64,000 nt of DNA from Chitinophaga sp. CF418 (GTDB lineage Bacteria; Bacteroidota; Bacteroidia; Chitinophagales; Chitinophagaceae), in assembly GCF_900142925.1 (NCBI RefSeq), contig NZ_FRCN01000001.1, positions 372,001 to 436,000 of the forward strand. The letters run 5' to 3'. The first letter of the stretch is position 1, and the number at the start of each line of letters is the position of its first letter. This document shows, in pieces, positions 44,064-53,171 of this stretch. The notes beneath the pieces are model-generated. The model was given only the letters and a program-made list of their open reading frames with translations, was not told the origin of the DNA and ran no database searches. A program made the position numbers and the translations under genes.

Positions 44064-45037
44064 GCCAGATGGATATTTTCGACTACCGCATGTTCCAAAG
44101 GTTGCTGCCGGAGCGCCAGGATCACATTTTTTGCGGCAATCAAGGCCATGGCATTGCGTGTATCTACAGTGGCAGAGCCGATATGTGGCAGAATGGCAAC
44201 GTTCGGCATGTTCAGTAAGGGATTATCTGCCGCCATCGGTTCAGGATTTGTAACGTCCAGACCGGCTCCCCAGATGGTACCATTTTCCAGTGCCGCTATC
44301 AGGTCTTCTTCATTATGTACCCCGCCTCTGGCGGTGTTGATAAAAATAGAGGATGGTTTCATTTTACTGAATGCATTCTTATCAAAAAGACCTTTCGTTT
44401 CCGGCGTCAGGGCCGTATGTACGGACACCACATCACTTTGTTGCAACACCTCATCAAAAGAAACCCGTACTGCACCAAATGCTTTTTCCGCTTCCTCATT
44501 TCTACCACGGTTATGATAGATGATCTTCATATCATATGCACCCACACATCGCTTTGCCAGTTCAAAACCGATCTTGCCCAGGCCGACAATGCCTAATGTT
44601 CTGCCACCCAGCTCAAGACCAAGGTTCGCTGTAGGATCCCAGAAATTCCAGTTGCCACGTATAATTTCCTTATGCATGTGGAATGCTTTCCTGGAAGTAG
44701 CCAGCATTAACAGGAAGGCAGTATCTGCTGTTGCACCGCTTAATACGCCAGGCGTATTTCCTACGGCAATGCCTAACGTTCTTGCAGCTTCAGTATCAAC
44801 ATTATCGTAGCCGACTGACATCAATGAGACTATTTTCAGATGACGGCAGGATTCCAGGAAATAACGGTCCACTTTTACCGGACCGGATACCAGGACCGCG
44901 TCGTACTGCTGCAACACTTTAATCAGCTCTTCTTCCGGCTGGTGGTACATTTCCGTCCATACCGTAATGTCAAGACCGGCGCCTTTTAACAGCTTCAGCC
45001 CTGCTTCGGGAATATTCCTTGTTATATACACTTTCAT
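44060..45037 (-). CDS. D-2-hydroxyacid dehydrogenase (glyoxylate/hydroxypyruvate reductase-like)
   Basis: About 325 residues from MKVYITRNIPEAGLKLL. The NAD-binding domain has GRTLGIVGLGKIGFELAKR; catalytic residues appear in INTARGGVHNEEDL (Arg), LDVTNPEPM (Glu) and LPHIGSATVDTRNAM (His). The length and motifs match D-glycerate dehydrogenase/glyoxylate reductase. It could reduce glyoxylate made by the purine pathway 3 kb away, but the genes are not in one operon. The internal ATG is preferred over an upstream extension. Confidence 0.9.
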   Translation of the reverse strand: MKVYITRNIPEAGLKLLKGAGLDITVWTEMYHQPEEELIKVLQQYDAVLVSGPVKVDRYFLESCRHLKIVSLMSVGYDNVDTEAARTLGIAVGNTPGVLSGATADTAFLLMLATSRKAFHMHKEIIRGNWNFWDPTANLGLELGGRTLGIVGLGKIGFELAKRCVGAYDMKIIYHNRGRNEEAEKAFGAVRVSFDEVLQQSDVVSVHTALTPETKGLFDKNAFSKMKPSSIFINTARGGVHNEEDLIAALENGTIWGAGLDVTNPEPMAADNPLLNMPNVAILPHIGSATVDTRNAMALIAAKNVILALRQQPLEHAVVENIHLA

Positions 45038-45121
45038 ATCACTATATGGTTTGCATTTACATTCAGTAACAAAATACATAAATGCCGGATTTCAGGGATG
45101 TTTTCGACAAACTTGTTCAAG

Positions 45122-45270
45122 TAATTTTGCACCGCATAACAAAAGATCGCCTTTTCCCTCGTACCATTTGAGAACACAGGTCAATGGTTAAAGCGCTTAG
45201 TTTATTTGTTTATTTTTAGTCTAGTCGGGGAAAGCCTTTTAAGTTTTACTTAAGAGGCTTATCCTTTTTG
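45122..45270 (+). ncRNA. Candidate small RNA
   Basis: A TAATTTTG -7-like element at 45122-45129 is followed about 100 bases later by a hairpin (AAGCCTTTTAA 45232-45242 with TTAAGAGGCTT 45250-45260, one G-U pair) and ATCCTTTTT. No open frame lies between. A transcript of roughly 135 bases is possible; the -33 element is weak, so this is tentative. Confidence 0.25.
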
Positions 45271-45433
45271 AATAAATTTACAACCCTACAGTTTATTAAG
45301 AGAAGGCCATCTTGTTAAATAGCCATGCACTTCTTATAGTTTTGTTAAAGCGCTGAATTCCGTCCCATACAGTTGCAATAATTAGCGAATAATGATAACT
45401 TGCACACGGTTCAATTGCCCGCCCATACAGCGT

Positions 45434-45493
45434 TAACAATTGATTTAAGATACTAACAATCCGTTTAAAATCATAACAATTCATTTAAGATTC
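45434..45493 (+). promoter_or_regulatory. Three 20-bp direct repeats upstream of the M949-type gene
   Basis: Units start at 45434, 45454 and 45474, each of the form TAACAAT-nn-TTTAA-AT. The block ends 6 bases before the ATG. A 20-bp period (two helical turns) puts the sites on one DNA face, as for tandem binding of a LytTR-type or other response regulator. Confidence 0.6.
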
Positions 45494-45499
45494 TTTAGT

Positions 45500-46195
45500 A
45501 TGAGGACGTTCCTGACAGCTATGTTCATTATTGCGATGGGCGGGAAACAACTATATGCACAACAGGTGAAGAGTGAGATACTATCCCCGGCAACTACGTC
45601 AACAATATTTACAGACGATGTCATTAAGCAATTCAACCTGCAACACCCCATCAGAAGGGTGTACAATTATCAGGATCAATCCGGCGCCTACTATCTTGTC
45701 CTTTGCGAAAGCATAGATGGAGTAACCAAAGATGACACACTCCATCAGAAGATAAACGCTGTCAATCTGAAGAAAGATGGTAACGGTCTTGTCAAAACAT
45801 GGGAACTGAAAGATTTTATCAACAGCAATAATGCTAATAGCGGCCAGGAAACCTCCATATGGTTCTGGACAAAGTTCTGTGAAGTGAAAGACCTTGATGG
45901 TGATGGTAATGTTGATCCATTGATCATTTATGGTAGCAGTGCTGATGATGGGTATGATGATGGAAGGATCAAGTTTATTCTCTACTATAAAGGACAAAAA
46001 GTTGCTATCAGACATCAGAACTCAACGATGGATGAAGGACGGAATATCCAGATAGACGCAGCCTTTTATACACTGCCACAAGCGATACAGCAACACATCA
46101 AACAACTGATGAAAATGTTGTCTGAAAAGGATTTTGCGTTATACCCAAATGAGTACGAAAAAGCGATGGCCCAAAAGAAGCTGCTGATAGATTAA
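45500..46195 (+). CDS. Secreted M949_RS01915-type protein
   Basis: 231 residues with a signal peptide (1-20, LYAQ). The conserved part contains WFWTKFCEVKDLDGDGNVDP (a DxDxDG calcium-type loop), DGYDDGRIKFILYYKGQKVAIRHQ and a terminal helical segment. This resembles the Bacteroidota family named after M949_RS01915, annotated as surface-polysaccharide related; its activity is not established. Its stop overlaps the next gene (TAATG), so it is co-transcribed with the S41 peptidase. Confidence 0.65.
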   Translation: MRTFLTAMFIIAMGGKQLYAQQVKSEILSPATTSTIFTDDVIKQFNLQHPIRRVYNYQDQSGAYYLVLCESIDGVTKDDTLHQKINAVNLKKDGNGLVKTWELKDFINSNNANSGQETSIWFWTKFCEVKDLDGDGNVDPLIIYGSSADDGYDDGRIKFILYYKGQKVAIRHQNSTMDEGRNIQIDAAFYTLPQAIQQHIKQLMKMLSEKDFALYPNEYEKAMAQKKLLID

Positions 46196-47262
46196 TGAAA
46201 CTCACAAAACTTTGTATGAAACCAAACTGCTATAAACCTGTTGCCCTGCTGGGCCTACTTTCCCTCCCTCTTTTCATGTCTGCTCAAACAACAACGGCAG
46301 CGAAAGACGCTGTACCTGTAGTGAGTAAAGACGCCACACACGAGATCATTGAAAAGATCAGCAAAGGGCTGGATGAAAGCTATCCATTCCCTGATATATC
46401 AAAGAAATATATCGCCGCTTTAAAAAGCCAGGAAGCGAAGAAAGCATATGAGAATCTCCCGGCTGACCAACTTGCAAAAAAGCTCACAAAAGACCTGCGC
46501 GAGGTGCATAAAGATGTGCATCTGACAATATTCTTCAGTAAAGATTATTTTGAGCAGCTTACCAGAACATATGCCAATACCAGTACGCCGGAAGACGAGC
46601 AGAAGGAGCTGGAAAAGAAAAGACGGAATAACTACGGCTTTGATGCAGTTGAACTGGATAAGAAAACATCTACTGCTTATATCAAAATATCCGGTGGTTT
46701 CCACGGAGAACAGGAAGCATTCGAAATGGCTGCCAATGCCATGAACATGGCTGCCTATTCAAAGAACATTATTATTGACATCAGGGATAACGGCGGTGGT
46801 ACCGGTATGATGGGCCGCTTCATCGCTGGTTATTTCTTTAATCCGGGAGATGAGCGTTATTACCTGCATGGCTATCATAAAGACAGAACAAAAGATATCC
46901 AGGAATGGACATATCCTTTTGTACCAGGCAAAAGAATGCCAGACAGCAAACTTTATATACTGGTAAATAAACGTACTGCTTCTGCTACAGAAGGTTTCGC
47001 TTTTGCTATGCAGAAGATGCACAGGGCTACTGTCATTGGCGACACCACAGCCGGTGCCGGTATTGCAGGCTCTATGATACCGCTGAAGGAAAACCTGGTA
47101 GTATTCCTGCCGGTGAAAATGGTAGCAGCGCCAGATTCAGACCAGGGCTGGGAAGGTATTGGTGTGCTGCCTGATGTAGCAGTAAAAGGCGAGGATGCAA
47201 GAACTGAAGCAGAACGCATCATCAAAAAAGAGCAGGAAGAAGTAGCGGCAAAGACTAAATAG
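46195..47262 (+). CDS. S41 family peptidase
   Basis: 355 residues with a signal peptide (hydrophobic 16-30, ending FMSAQ), an N-terminal helical domain, and an S41/C-terminal-processing-peptidase catalytic domain: ISGGFHGEQEAFEMA, NIIIDIRDNGGGTGMMGRF, the nucleophile serine in KRTASATEGFAFAMQ, and ATVIGDTTAGAG. No PDZ domain is obvious, so it belongs with the retinol-binding/tricorn-like S41 group. It probably acts in the periplasm. It is coupled to the preceding gene by TAATG. Confidence 0.88.
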   Translation: MKLTKLCMKPNCYKPVALLGLLSLPLFMSAQTTTAAKDAVPVVSKDATHEIIEKISKGLDESYPFPDISKKYIAALKSQEAKKAYENLPADQLAKKLTKDLREVHKDVHLTIFFSKDYFEQLTRTYANTSTPEDEQKELEKKRRNNYGFDAVELDKKTSTAYIKISGGFHGEQEAFEMAANAMNMAAYSKNIIIDIRDNGGGTGMMGRFIAGYFFNPGDERYYLHGYHKDRTKDIQEWTYPFVPGKRMPDSKLYILVNKRTASATEGFAFAMQKMHRATVIGDTTAGAGIAGSMIPLKENLVVFLPVKMVAAPDSDQGWEGIGVLPDVAVKGEDARTEAERIIKKEQEEVAAKTK

Positions 47263-47283
47263 ATAAGCGTAATATCCAACTAG

Positions 47284-47319
47284 AAAGCGGCTGTATCATT
47301 ATACGATACAGCCGCTTTT
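47284..47319. terminator. Terminator after the S41 peptidase
   Basis: A 14-bp perfect stem (47284-47297 with 47305-47318) with TTTT; bidirectional for the convergent PEBP gene. Confidence 0.9.
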
Positions 47320-47347
47320 CATTCAGGTACCTGATGGAGGCGGATAA

Positions 47348-47890
47348 TCATGGATGTTGTGAATAAGCAACAATAGAAGCCTTTGCAAGCAGGTTTAAAT
47401 TGAGGAACACACCTACAAGTGCAGCGGGCGCATTTTTGTCCAGCTCCAGTTTTGTTTTTAATGCGTATACTGTGATGAGATATTGGTGAGGAAGTCCGGG
47501 AAGTGGTGCAGGACCGATATAACCAGGTGCTCCTGTATCGTTGATACCGTTTACAACACCACCAGGTAAAAGGTTGCGGCCCAGGTCACCTGCACCGGCT
47601 TTTAATTCCTTTACATCTGCCGGAATATTATATACCACCCAGTGCCAGAATCCGCTTCCTGTTGGAGCATCCACATCATACATGGCAACAGCAAAACTCT
47701 GGGTACCGGCAGGTGCATTCTCCCAGGATAATTGCGGAGACACATTTTTCCCATGATATCCCATTTGATTCCATAACTGATCATTCACAAATTGTCCGCT
47801 GAGATCATTGCTTTTCAGCGTGAATGTCTGCGCCATGGCAGCAGAACAACCGAGGATGATCATCGCGATCAGTGTGCTTATTCTTTTCAT
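47348..47890 (-). CDS. YbhB/YbcL (PEBP) family protein, secreted
   Basis: 180 residues with a signal peptide (1-20, AAMAQ). The phosphatidylethanolamine-binding-protein fold shows NVSPQLSWENAPAGTQSFAV, MYDVDAPTGSGFWHWVVYNI (the DxD..HW anion site), and LPHQYLITVYALK. Bacterial members bind small anions or lipids and their role is unclear. The AraC gene lies 72 bases upstream on the same strand. Confidence 0.92.
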   Translation of the reverse strand: MKRISTLIAMIILGCSAAMAQTFTLKSNDLSGQFVNDQLWNQMGYHGKNVSPQLSWENAPAGTQSFAVAMYDVDAPTGSGFWHWVVYNIPADVKELKAGAGDLGRNLLPGGVVNGINDTGAPGYIGPAPLPGLPHQYLITVYALKTKLELDKNAPAALVGVFLNLNLLAKASIVAYSQHP

Positions 47891-47962
47891 AGTGCCTTGT
47901 TTTTAAGTGATACAAAGCTACTATGCAGGTACAGGTGGGTATTAGGGCTAACAGGTCAAAAC

Positions 47963-48850
47963 CTACTGCTGAACAGTCAATTTCTGTTGTTGGTATTCAC
48001 TGGGTGTAAGACCGTATATCTGTTTGAAGGACTGCGTAAAACTGGAATGGTTCTCATATCCTATCTTGTGATAGATCTCACTGGGCTTCTCCCTTCTTGC
48101 CAATAGCATTGTGGCTGCCATTTCCATCCGCTTCTGCAGGAACCATTTTGCAGGCGTTATGCCATACACTTTGCTGAACTTCCTTTTATAGGTAGACAGG
48201 CTCATATTACAGAGAAAAGCCAGCTCCTCTACCGTCACATTATTATAGAGGTTTGTTTCCGCTGACTTCCTGATAACAATATCTTCCTGCGTTTCATGTA
48301 CAGCGGCTCTCAGGCTTAGTAGCTGCTGCGGATAACGGTCTGCGATGTACAGGAGCAGTTCTTCAAATTTCAGCTGCTTCATATGCCTGGATAAAGGTTT
48401 CCCTCCTTCCAGCATGAGCCATAACGAGTCTATAAAGTTCCTCAGGAATCCATCTTTATTAAACACAAGAAAAGGTTCACCTGCTGCATTATTTTCCGGC
48501 TTGTCCGCGCAGACGTGGGGGTATTTCAGAAAGAAGCTACTTAACACATTGGCCTCAAAGGAGAGCATGACGCTTTTATACATTCCGTCATCCGATATCT
48601 GCTTTTCACTCATAATACAGTTGCCAGATGATAAGAGCAGGAATTGCGAATTATCTATCACAGCATGTTTCTCTGCATAGTACACGCGCTTCTCTCCTTC
48701 CATCAGAAAACTGAACAGGTGATGCCCCAGCATGATCTTATTTCTCATCCGGTCTTCGGTGGATTGAAAAGACAATACATGGATATCATCCTGTCTGACC
48801 TCATCAGAAAGCAGGAAATCAGGAAATGAATAGCTGTCTGGAATTGCCAT
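47963..48850 (-). CDS. AraC family transcriptional regulator
   Basis: 295 residues from the ATG giving MAIPDSYSFPDFLL. The N-terminal sensor holds MLGHHLFSFLMEGEKRVYYA; the C-terminal double helix-turn-helix has LAFLCNMSLSTYKRKFSKVY, EIYHKIGYENHSSFTQSFKQ and LTPSEYQQ. It lies upstream of the PEBP gene on the same strand and may control it. An open frame continues three codons further upstream. Confidence 0.92.
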   Translation of the reverse strand: MAIPDSYSFPDFLLSDEVRQDDIHVLSFQSTEDRMRNKIMLGHHLFSFLMEGEKRVYYAEKHAVIDNSQFLLLSSGNCIMSEKQISDDGMYKSVMLSFEANVLSSFFLKYPHVCADKPENNAAGEPFLVFNKDGFLRNFIDSLWLMLEGGKPLSRHMKQLKFEELLLYIADRYPQQLLSLRAAVHETQEDIVIRKSAETNLYNNVTVEELAFLCNMSLSTYKRKFSKVYGITPAKWFLQKRMEMAATMLLARREKPSEIYHKIGYENHSSFTQSFKQIYGLTPSEYQQQKLTVQQ

Positions 48851-48890
48851 GGTAAGCAAAGTTACACAAATACCACATCAGGGGTATATC

Positions 48891-49565
48891 TTACCTGTAC
48901 TGGTAGAATATGCCTTTATCGAAGGGCGTCCAAAGGCAGGCTTTTTGCCCACAGTGTTTCAGCCCATTATTTGCCCAGGTATTGCAGGTATGGAACAGGC
49001 TATAGCTTCTTTTTGCCTCGTAGAAGGCATCTGTCCTGCCATAGTTGGCGTTGGTGACAATATGTATGATATTTCCGCTGGCATCCCTGTCAAAACTCTC
49101 CCGGATATAGCTGACCAGTCTCGCATATTGTGCGCTGTCAACATTCAGTCTGATACAATCACTGCTTTCTTTGATGCCACGATAATAGGTAGCATGGATG
49201 GCAGATGTACTTAACCCGGTTGCCGCCTTAAAGGCGGTGCTGAACTTAAGATCTGCCCAGGTAGGCGTTTCCAGGTAGAAACCTTTGTCTCCCCAGCCAA
49301 AAGCGAGCCATTGGGCGGTGGTGTCTTTGCCGGTTGTATTCTCAAAAAGCACCTCTTTACTCCAGTCTATCTGCTGGTTGCGCACAGGCATTACCAGGTC
49401 AGTATGTACACCGTTGGTGAGAATATAAAGCGGGATATCTGCGCTGGCAGTTTCCTCCTTCGCCACGGAGATGCGGGACAATACATAAGCTGCTGACAGG
49501 TACAGGGCAATCAATAATACGGGGGTTAAAACTGTCCACCCAATGATCTTAAATGTTTTCCTCAA
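48891..49565 (-). CDS. DUF2459 (TIGR02117) family protein
   Basis: 224 residues with an N-terminal membrane anchor (about 8-30). The conserved segment reads YILTNGVHTDLVMPV, WLAFGWGDKGFYLETPTWAD, then a C-terminal cysteine/asparagine site in LFHTCNTWANNGLK. The family is found near urease genes in some bacteria; its function is unknown, and a papain/NlpC-like Cys-His arrangement (HTD...CNTW) is suggestive. No ATG is available: the frame starts at a TTG (49565), directly downstream of an 11-bp tandem repeat. Confidence 0.82.
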   Translation of the reverse strand: MRKTFKIIGWTVLTPVLLIALYLSAAYVLSRISVAKEETASADIPLYILTNGVHTDLVMPVRNQQIDWSKEVLFENTTGKDTTAQWLAFGWGDKGFYLETPTWADLKFSTAFKAATGLSTSAIHATYYRGIKESSDCIRLNVDSAQYARLVSYIRESFDRDASGNIIHIVTNANYGRTDAFYEAKRSYSLFHTCNTWANNGLKHCGQKACLWTPFDKGIFYQYR

Positions 49566-49590
49566 GCTGTTGGTGTTTAAGGGGCGCTTG

Positions 49591-49630
49591 TTCTCTGCTT
49601 CTTCTCTGCTTCTTCTCTCCTTGTTCTCTC
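49591..49630. repeat. 11-bp tandem repeat upstream of DUF2459 gene
   Basis: TTCTCTGCTTC occurs at 49591 and 49602, TTCTCTCCTTG at 49613 and TTCTCTC at 49624, a strict 11-base period. On the strand of the DUF2459 gene it is purine-rich (GAAGCAGAGAA) and ends 26 bases before the TTG start. Confidence 0.75.
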
Positions 49631-49711
49631 AGCCCCCTGGTTTAAGAAATTATGAACACTTTGTTTCACAGGCACAAAGATATATATTACACGATATTAA
49701 ATATAAACTAC

Positions 49712-50383
49712 ATGGAAACTTACGAGGAACACTTCGAAAACTCCTGTAAACTAAGGAATGAATACTGGGAAGCCATCGGTAAACTGGACCCCGACGTTAT
49801 CGCACATCTGATCAATCCTTCCTTTATGGGCGGCCCGACCTGGCCTTCAGTCAGGCAGGCATTTGCCACTATCCGGCTGCAGGAGCATACCATCATTGCC
49901 AGCGACGGATTGAGTGATCCTTATGAGGATATGGAAAGCAACACCACCAATGCACCTTATAATGGTTTCGGCCTGGAAGTATATGTGCTGGCAGAAGAGA
50001 TCACCGGCCGGGTAAATACCACCTGGGAATTTCAGCTGGCCTATCAGGCGGCACAACTAATAGCTGATCATGGAAATGTGGTGGCGCTGCTGGATGAGAT
50101 GACCTACATCACTACCGAATTCTATAATGTGGATGTCCCTAAAGAATTTGTCAATGCCGAAGGAAGAGTTGGCGCCATACTGGGGCTCCCTGATGAAAAA
50201 ATACCCGCCACGGTACAGCTTACACTGGAACCGGTAAAAATGGTAAATGTAAAGTTGCTGACACTTGCAGAGCTGGACTATGTGGTCATACATGGTGAAG
50301 AAGGCCGTATGAAACTGGCAGCGTTGTTAATACAACAGGGAAGTGCCGCGCTGTCAAGCTTAAACAGACCATCGGTGGTCTGA
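49712..50383 (+). CDS. Suppressor-of-fused-like domain protein (tentative)
   Basis: 223 residues from the ATG giving METYEEHFENSCKLRNEYW. Suggestive segments are HTIIASDGLSDPYEDM, APYNGFGLEVYVLAEEI, DEMTYITTEFYNVDVPKEFV, VQLTLEPVKMVNVKLLT and AELDYVVIHGEEGR. The strand order and the final helix recall bacterial SUFU-domain proteins, many of which act as immunity proteins. I am unsure of the family. No signal peptide. The ORF opens 20 codons earlier, but that part is atypical. Confidence 0.6.
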   Translation: METYEEHFENSCKLRNEYWEAIGKLDPDVIAHLINPSFMGGPTWPSVRQAFATIRLQEHTIIASDGLSDPYEDMESNTTNAPYNGFGLEVYVLAEEITGRVNTTWEFQLAYQAAQLIADHGNVVALLDEMTYITTEFYNVDVPKEFVNAEGRVGAILGLPDEKIPATVQLTLEPVKMVNVKLLTLAELDYVVIHGEEGRMKLAALLIQQGSAALSSLNRPSVV

Positions 50384-50398
50384 ACGGGAGGCCGCACT

Positions 50399-51241
50399 TT
50401 ACACCGACTGCGAATACTTCTCCAGTGTATCCCGTTCCTTCTTGGTAAGGCTTTTTATCCCTTTCTTATGGATTTTCTCCAACAGGAGATCAATCTCCTG
50501 TTGCCGGTCCATCCGGTCGAGGTTATACCGGTCGTCAATATCATAATCGCCGATATGGGTTTTGAAGTACTGGTTATCAACCAGCAGCAGATGGGGGCGG
50601 GTGATGATCAGATAGACGGCCAGCGCCCCAGGGAAAAGAATGGACAATATGGTGGGATAATTTTCCGCAATTGCTTCCGGTACTATACAGACAGCCACCA
50701 GCATACCGATCAGGGCACCGCCGAGATGTGCTTCATGCCCGATATTGTCTCTTTTTGATCTGATACCGTAAATGGAATAAAGCACATACAATAACCCATA
50801 GATCCAGGCGGGAATGGAGAACGGCAGCCCGAAGAACCCTATTCTCATGCCGGGAAACAGGGCAATAGACGCAAAGATGATCCCACAGACAGCCCCGGAA
50901 GCACCTACCGCGCTATAGTCGCCATGATTCCGGTGTATCAGTAATGACAACAGATTACCTCCTATCAGGCTGGCAAAATAAAGCGTCAGGAAACTGGATG
51001 GCCCCATCCGCAACTCCAGGCTTGTGCTGAAAGCGTAAAGTGCAAACATGTTGAAAAACAGGTGCATCCAGCTGACGTGCAGGAAGCCTGACGTGACCAT
51101 GCGCTTGTAATCCTTGTACACAAGTATATTGTCCACCTCAAACGAGTATCTGTCAAAAAAGGAATGATCTTTCAATCCTTTGTATGACATAACGATGTTT
51201 ACAACAATCAGTGCCAGGTTAATGAGACCAATGTATGCCAT
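50399..51241 (-). CDS. Rhomboid family intramembrane serine protease
   Basis: 280 residues with at least six membrane spans in the first 220 residues. The active site is complete: HLFFNMFALY (His60, Asn64), GASGAVCG with Ser115, and EAHLGGALIG with His172. It cleaves transmembrane helices of substrate proteins in the inner membrane. The C-terminal soluble tail (about 225-280) is charged and helical. Divergent from the DinB gene; no obvious substrate nearby. Confidence 0.94.
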   Translation of the reverse strand: MAYIGLINLALIVVNIVMSYKGLKDHSFFDRYSFEVDNILVYKDYKRMVTSGFLHVSWMHLFFNMFALYAFSTSLELRMGPSSFLTLYFASLIGGNLLSLLIHRNHGDYSAVGASGAVCGIIFASIALFPGMRIGFFGLPFSIPAWIYGLLYVLYSIYGIRSKRDNIGHEAHLGGALIGMLVAVCIVPEAIAENYPTILSILFPGALAVYLIITRPHLLLVDNQYFKTHIGDYDIDDRYNLDRMDRQQEIDLLLEKIHKKGIKSLTKKERDTLEKYSQSV

Positions 51242-51386
51242 TCAGTGTGGGTTTTAAAAACTATAGGGAACGTCAGCCGGATATCTTGCTCACTGCAATA
51301 TTGTTATTAATGCAAATATATCCAAATCTGCCGCCACGAATTCGCGCTTTACGGAAATTTATTTAATATTAGCAAAAATCGCACCC

Positions 51387-51920
51387 ATGATATCCAAACC
51401 TCAACCTGGCGAATTTCTGCCCTACCAGGGCGTATACATTGATTGTGTGGGTAATGCCGAAGTTCCTGCTATACTCCAGGAACTGAGAGACAGCACCTAT
51501 GCTTTTTTCACGGCTATTCCCGAAGAGAAAGCAGACTACGCCTACGCTCCCGGTAAATGGACCATTAAAGAAACACTGGGGCACATGATCGATACGGAAA
51601 GAGTATTTGCCTACCGGCTGTTGTGTTTTGCCCGGGGAGAGCAACAGGGGTTACCAGGCTTTGAACAGGACGATTACGTCCTGAATTCATATGCCAATGA
51701 CCGCACATTGCAGGATCTGGCAGATGAATTCAGGATCGTACGTGAATCGTCTATTTACCTGTTACGTAATCTGAAGAAAGACCAGGAAGCCATTATCGGT
51801 AAGGCAAACAACAACCCTATTTCAATAAGGTCATTGGCCTATATGATCCCTGGTCATGAATTACATCACCTGAGGATATTGAAAGAACGTTACTTACCTG
51901 GACTGGGTATCCAGATCTAA
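51387..51920 (+). CDS. DinB family protein
   Basis: A 177-residue four-helix bundle of the DinB/YfiT-like metal-dependent group. Metal-type histidines: [17 protein letters not shown] in the second helix and [15 protein letters not shown] at the end. Members include thiol transferases and uncharacterised stress proteins. Its last 27 bases overlap the end of the convergent phosphodiesterase gene. Confidence 0.92.
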   Translation: MISKPQPGEFLPYQGVYIDCVGNAEVPAILQELRDSTYAFFTAIPEEKADYAYAPGKWTIKETLGHMIDTERVFAYRLLCFARGEQQGLPGFEQDDYVLNSYANDRTLQDLADEFRIVRESSIYLLRNLKKDQEAIIGKANNNPISIRSLAYMIPGHELHHLRILKERYLPGLGIQI

Positions 51921-53153
51921 CCACTCATTCACTGTATTGGCAGCTGTTTCCAATACGATCTTATAATAGCCGGATGGCAGTTTTGCTACATCCAGCAGCG
52001 CATGACGGTCCTGTACGGGTACTTCTGCCAGCAGATGGTACTCGTCAGTACCGCCTGTCTTGAAAAGATTGGTCGTTGTGACCCAGATCTTCACTTTACC
52101 GGTATCCTGTAAAGCCGTCCACTTGATATCGATATGACCCTGTATAAAATTCGCTGAAGGATTTACTATCGCCACCTTCCCGATCATAGGGATGCCATCC
52201 ACTTCGCGGGCGGTATGCTGAGGGATATCCATATTCAGATAACGCGCAATAGTTGGCATGATATCCACAATAGCCGGCTCATAATAACGGGCATAATCAT
52301 TTGCAGGTTTGTAGCTGGTCACCATCCAGGTACTTCTCTGACGGGCGGACTGTCCACCATGATTGCGGCCGGTCTTTTCATCACGGCCATGATCAGTCGT
52401 GATCACAATCATCCAGTCTTCCGCAAAATGCTGCTGCCTGTAGGAGATCGCTTCCCAGAGGCGGCCCATCTGCTTGTCCATCATTTCCACAGCATTGTAG
52501 AACTGCGGACTGTCGCCATATCCATGCCCCATATCGTCTGTATACTCAAGGTATACCCATGTCAGGGAAGGCGCATCCTTCTTAATGCCGGCACTTGCCT
52601 CATCGATCACCTGCTCGTCAATGCGATGCATAAAATCCCTTTTCTCGTCGTGCGGGAAATGGGCAGTATCCAGTTCATAGCCATCCGCATGCAGGTCTAT
52701 CTTCACATTACCAGCGTCCAGCAATCCATCACCCGCCAGTTTGGTACGGTTATCCAGCCAGCTGGAATAGATCGCGGTCTTCTTTTGCGGATACTGTGTT
52801 TTAAACAGCCGGAAAAGGTTATAATAATGATAGTTAGGCGCTTTAATGTCGTTGTCAGGCACATTGTGCTTATTTACCCATACACCTGTCAGCAGACTGT
52901 TATACCCCACCGCTGAGATGGTAGGCGTCTGATTGTAGGTACCCTTATCTCCTCCCACATGCATGCGGGTATACCTGCCGGCAGCAGCGATACGGTCAAT
53001 ATTGGGCGTGTTCAGTTTTTCCAGCACATCTGCCGGAATACCATCCGCAATAACAAATACTACTTTCTTCTCCCTTTGTTGCTGGGCCTGAAGGCCCCCT
53101 GCCAGCAAAAGGCTGAGGCAGGAGGCCAGGTATATTTTCTTCATCATGAACAT
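51894..53153 (-). CDS. Secreted nucleotide pyrophosphatase/phosphodiesterase-family protein
   Basis: 419 residues with a signal peptide ([16 protein letters not shown]), so periplasmic or surface. The alkaline-phosphatase-superfamily site is complete: [14 protein letters not shown] (first Asp), the nucleophile Thr in [35 protein letters not shown] and NHGGQS, giving two zinc sites. An added C-terminal beta domain follows (about 330-419). It is the last gene of the SusCD operon, 18 bases after SusD, and so likely attacks a phosphodiester or phosphonate substrate the system imports. ATGs at 53147 and 53144 are also possible starts. Confidence 0.88.
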   Translation of the reverse strand: MFMMKKIYLASCLSLLLAGGLQAQQQREKKVVFVIADGIPADVLEKLNTPNIDRIAAAGRYTRMHVGGDKGTYNQTPTISAVGYNSLLTGVWVNKHNVPDNDIKAPNYHYYNLFRLFKTQYPQKKTAIYSSWLDNRTKLAGDGLLDAGNVKIDLHADGYELDTAHFPHDEKRDFMHRIDEQVIDEASAGIKKDAPSLTWVYLEYTDDMGHGYGDSPQFYNAVEMMDKQMGRLWEAISYRQQHFAEDWMIVITTDHGRDEKTGRNHGGQSARQRSTWMVTSYKPANDYARYYEPAIVDIMPTIARYLNMDIPQHTAREVDGIPMIGKVAIVNPSANFIQGHIDIKWTALQDTGKVKIWVTTTNLFKTGGTDEYHLLAEVPVQDRHALLDVAKLPSGYYKIVLETAANTVNEWLDLDTQSR

Positions 53154-53171
53154 AAAAATATAAAATACGAT

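Noticed and set aside
44060..45037. The 2-hydroxyacid dehydrogenase as part of the purine operon
   Set aside because: Opposite strand and separated by unrelated genes; a glyoxylate link remains only speculative.
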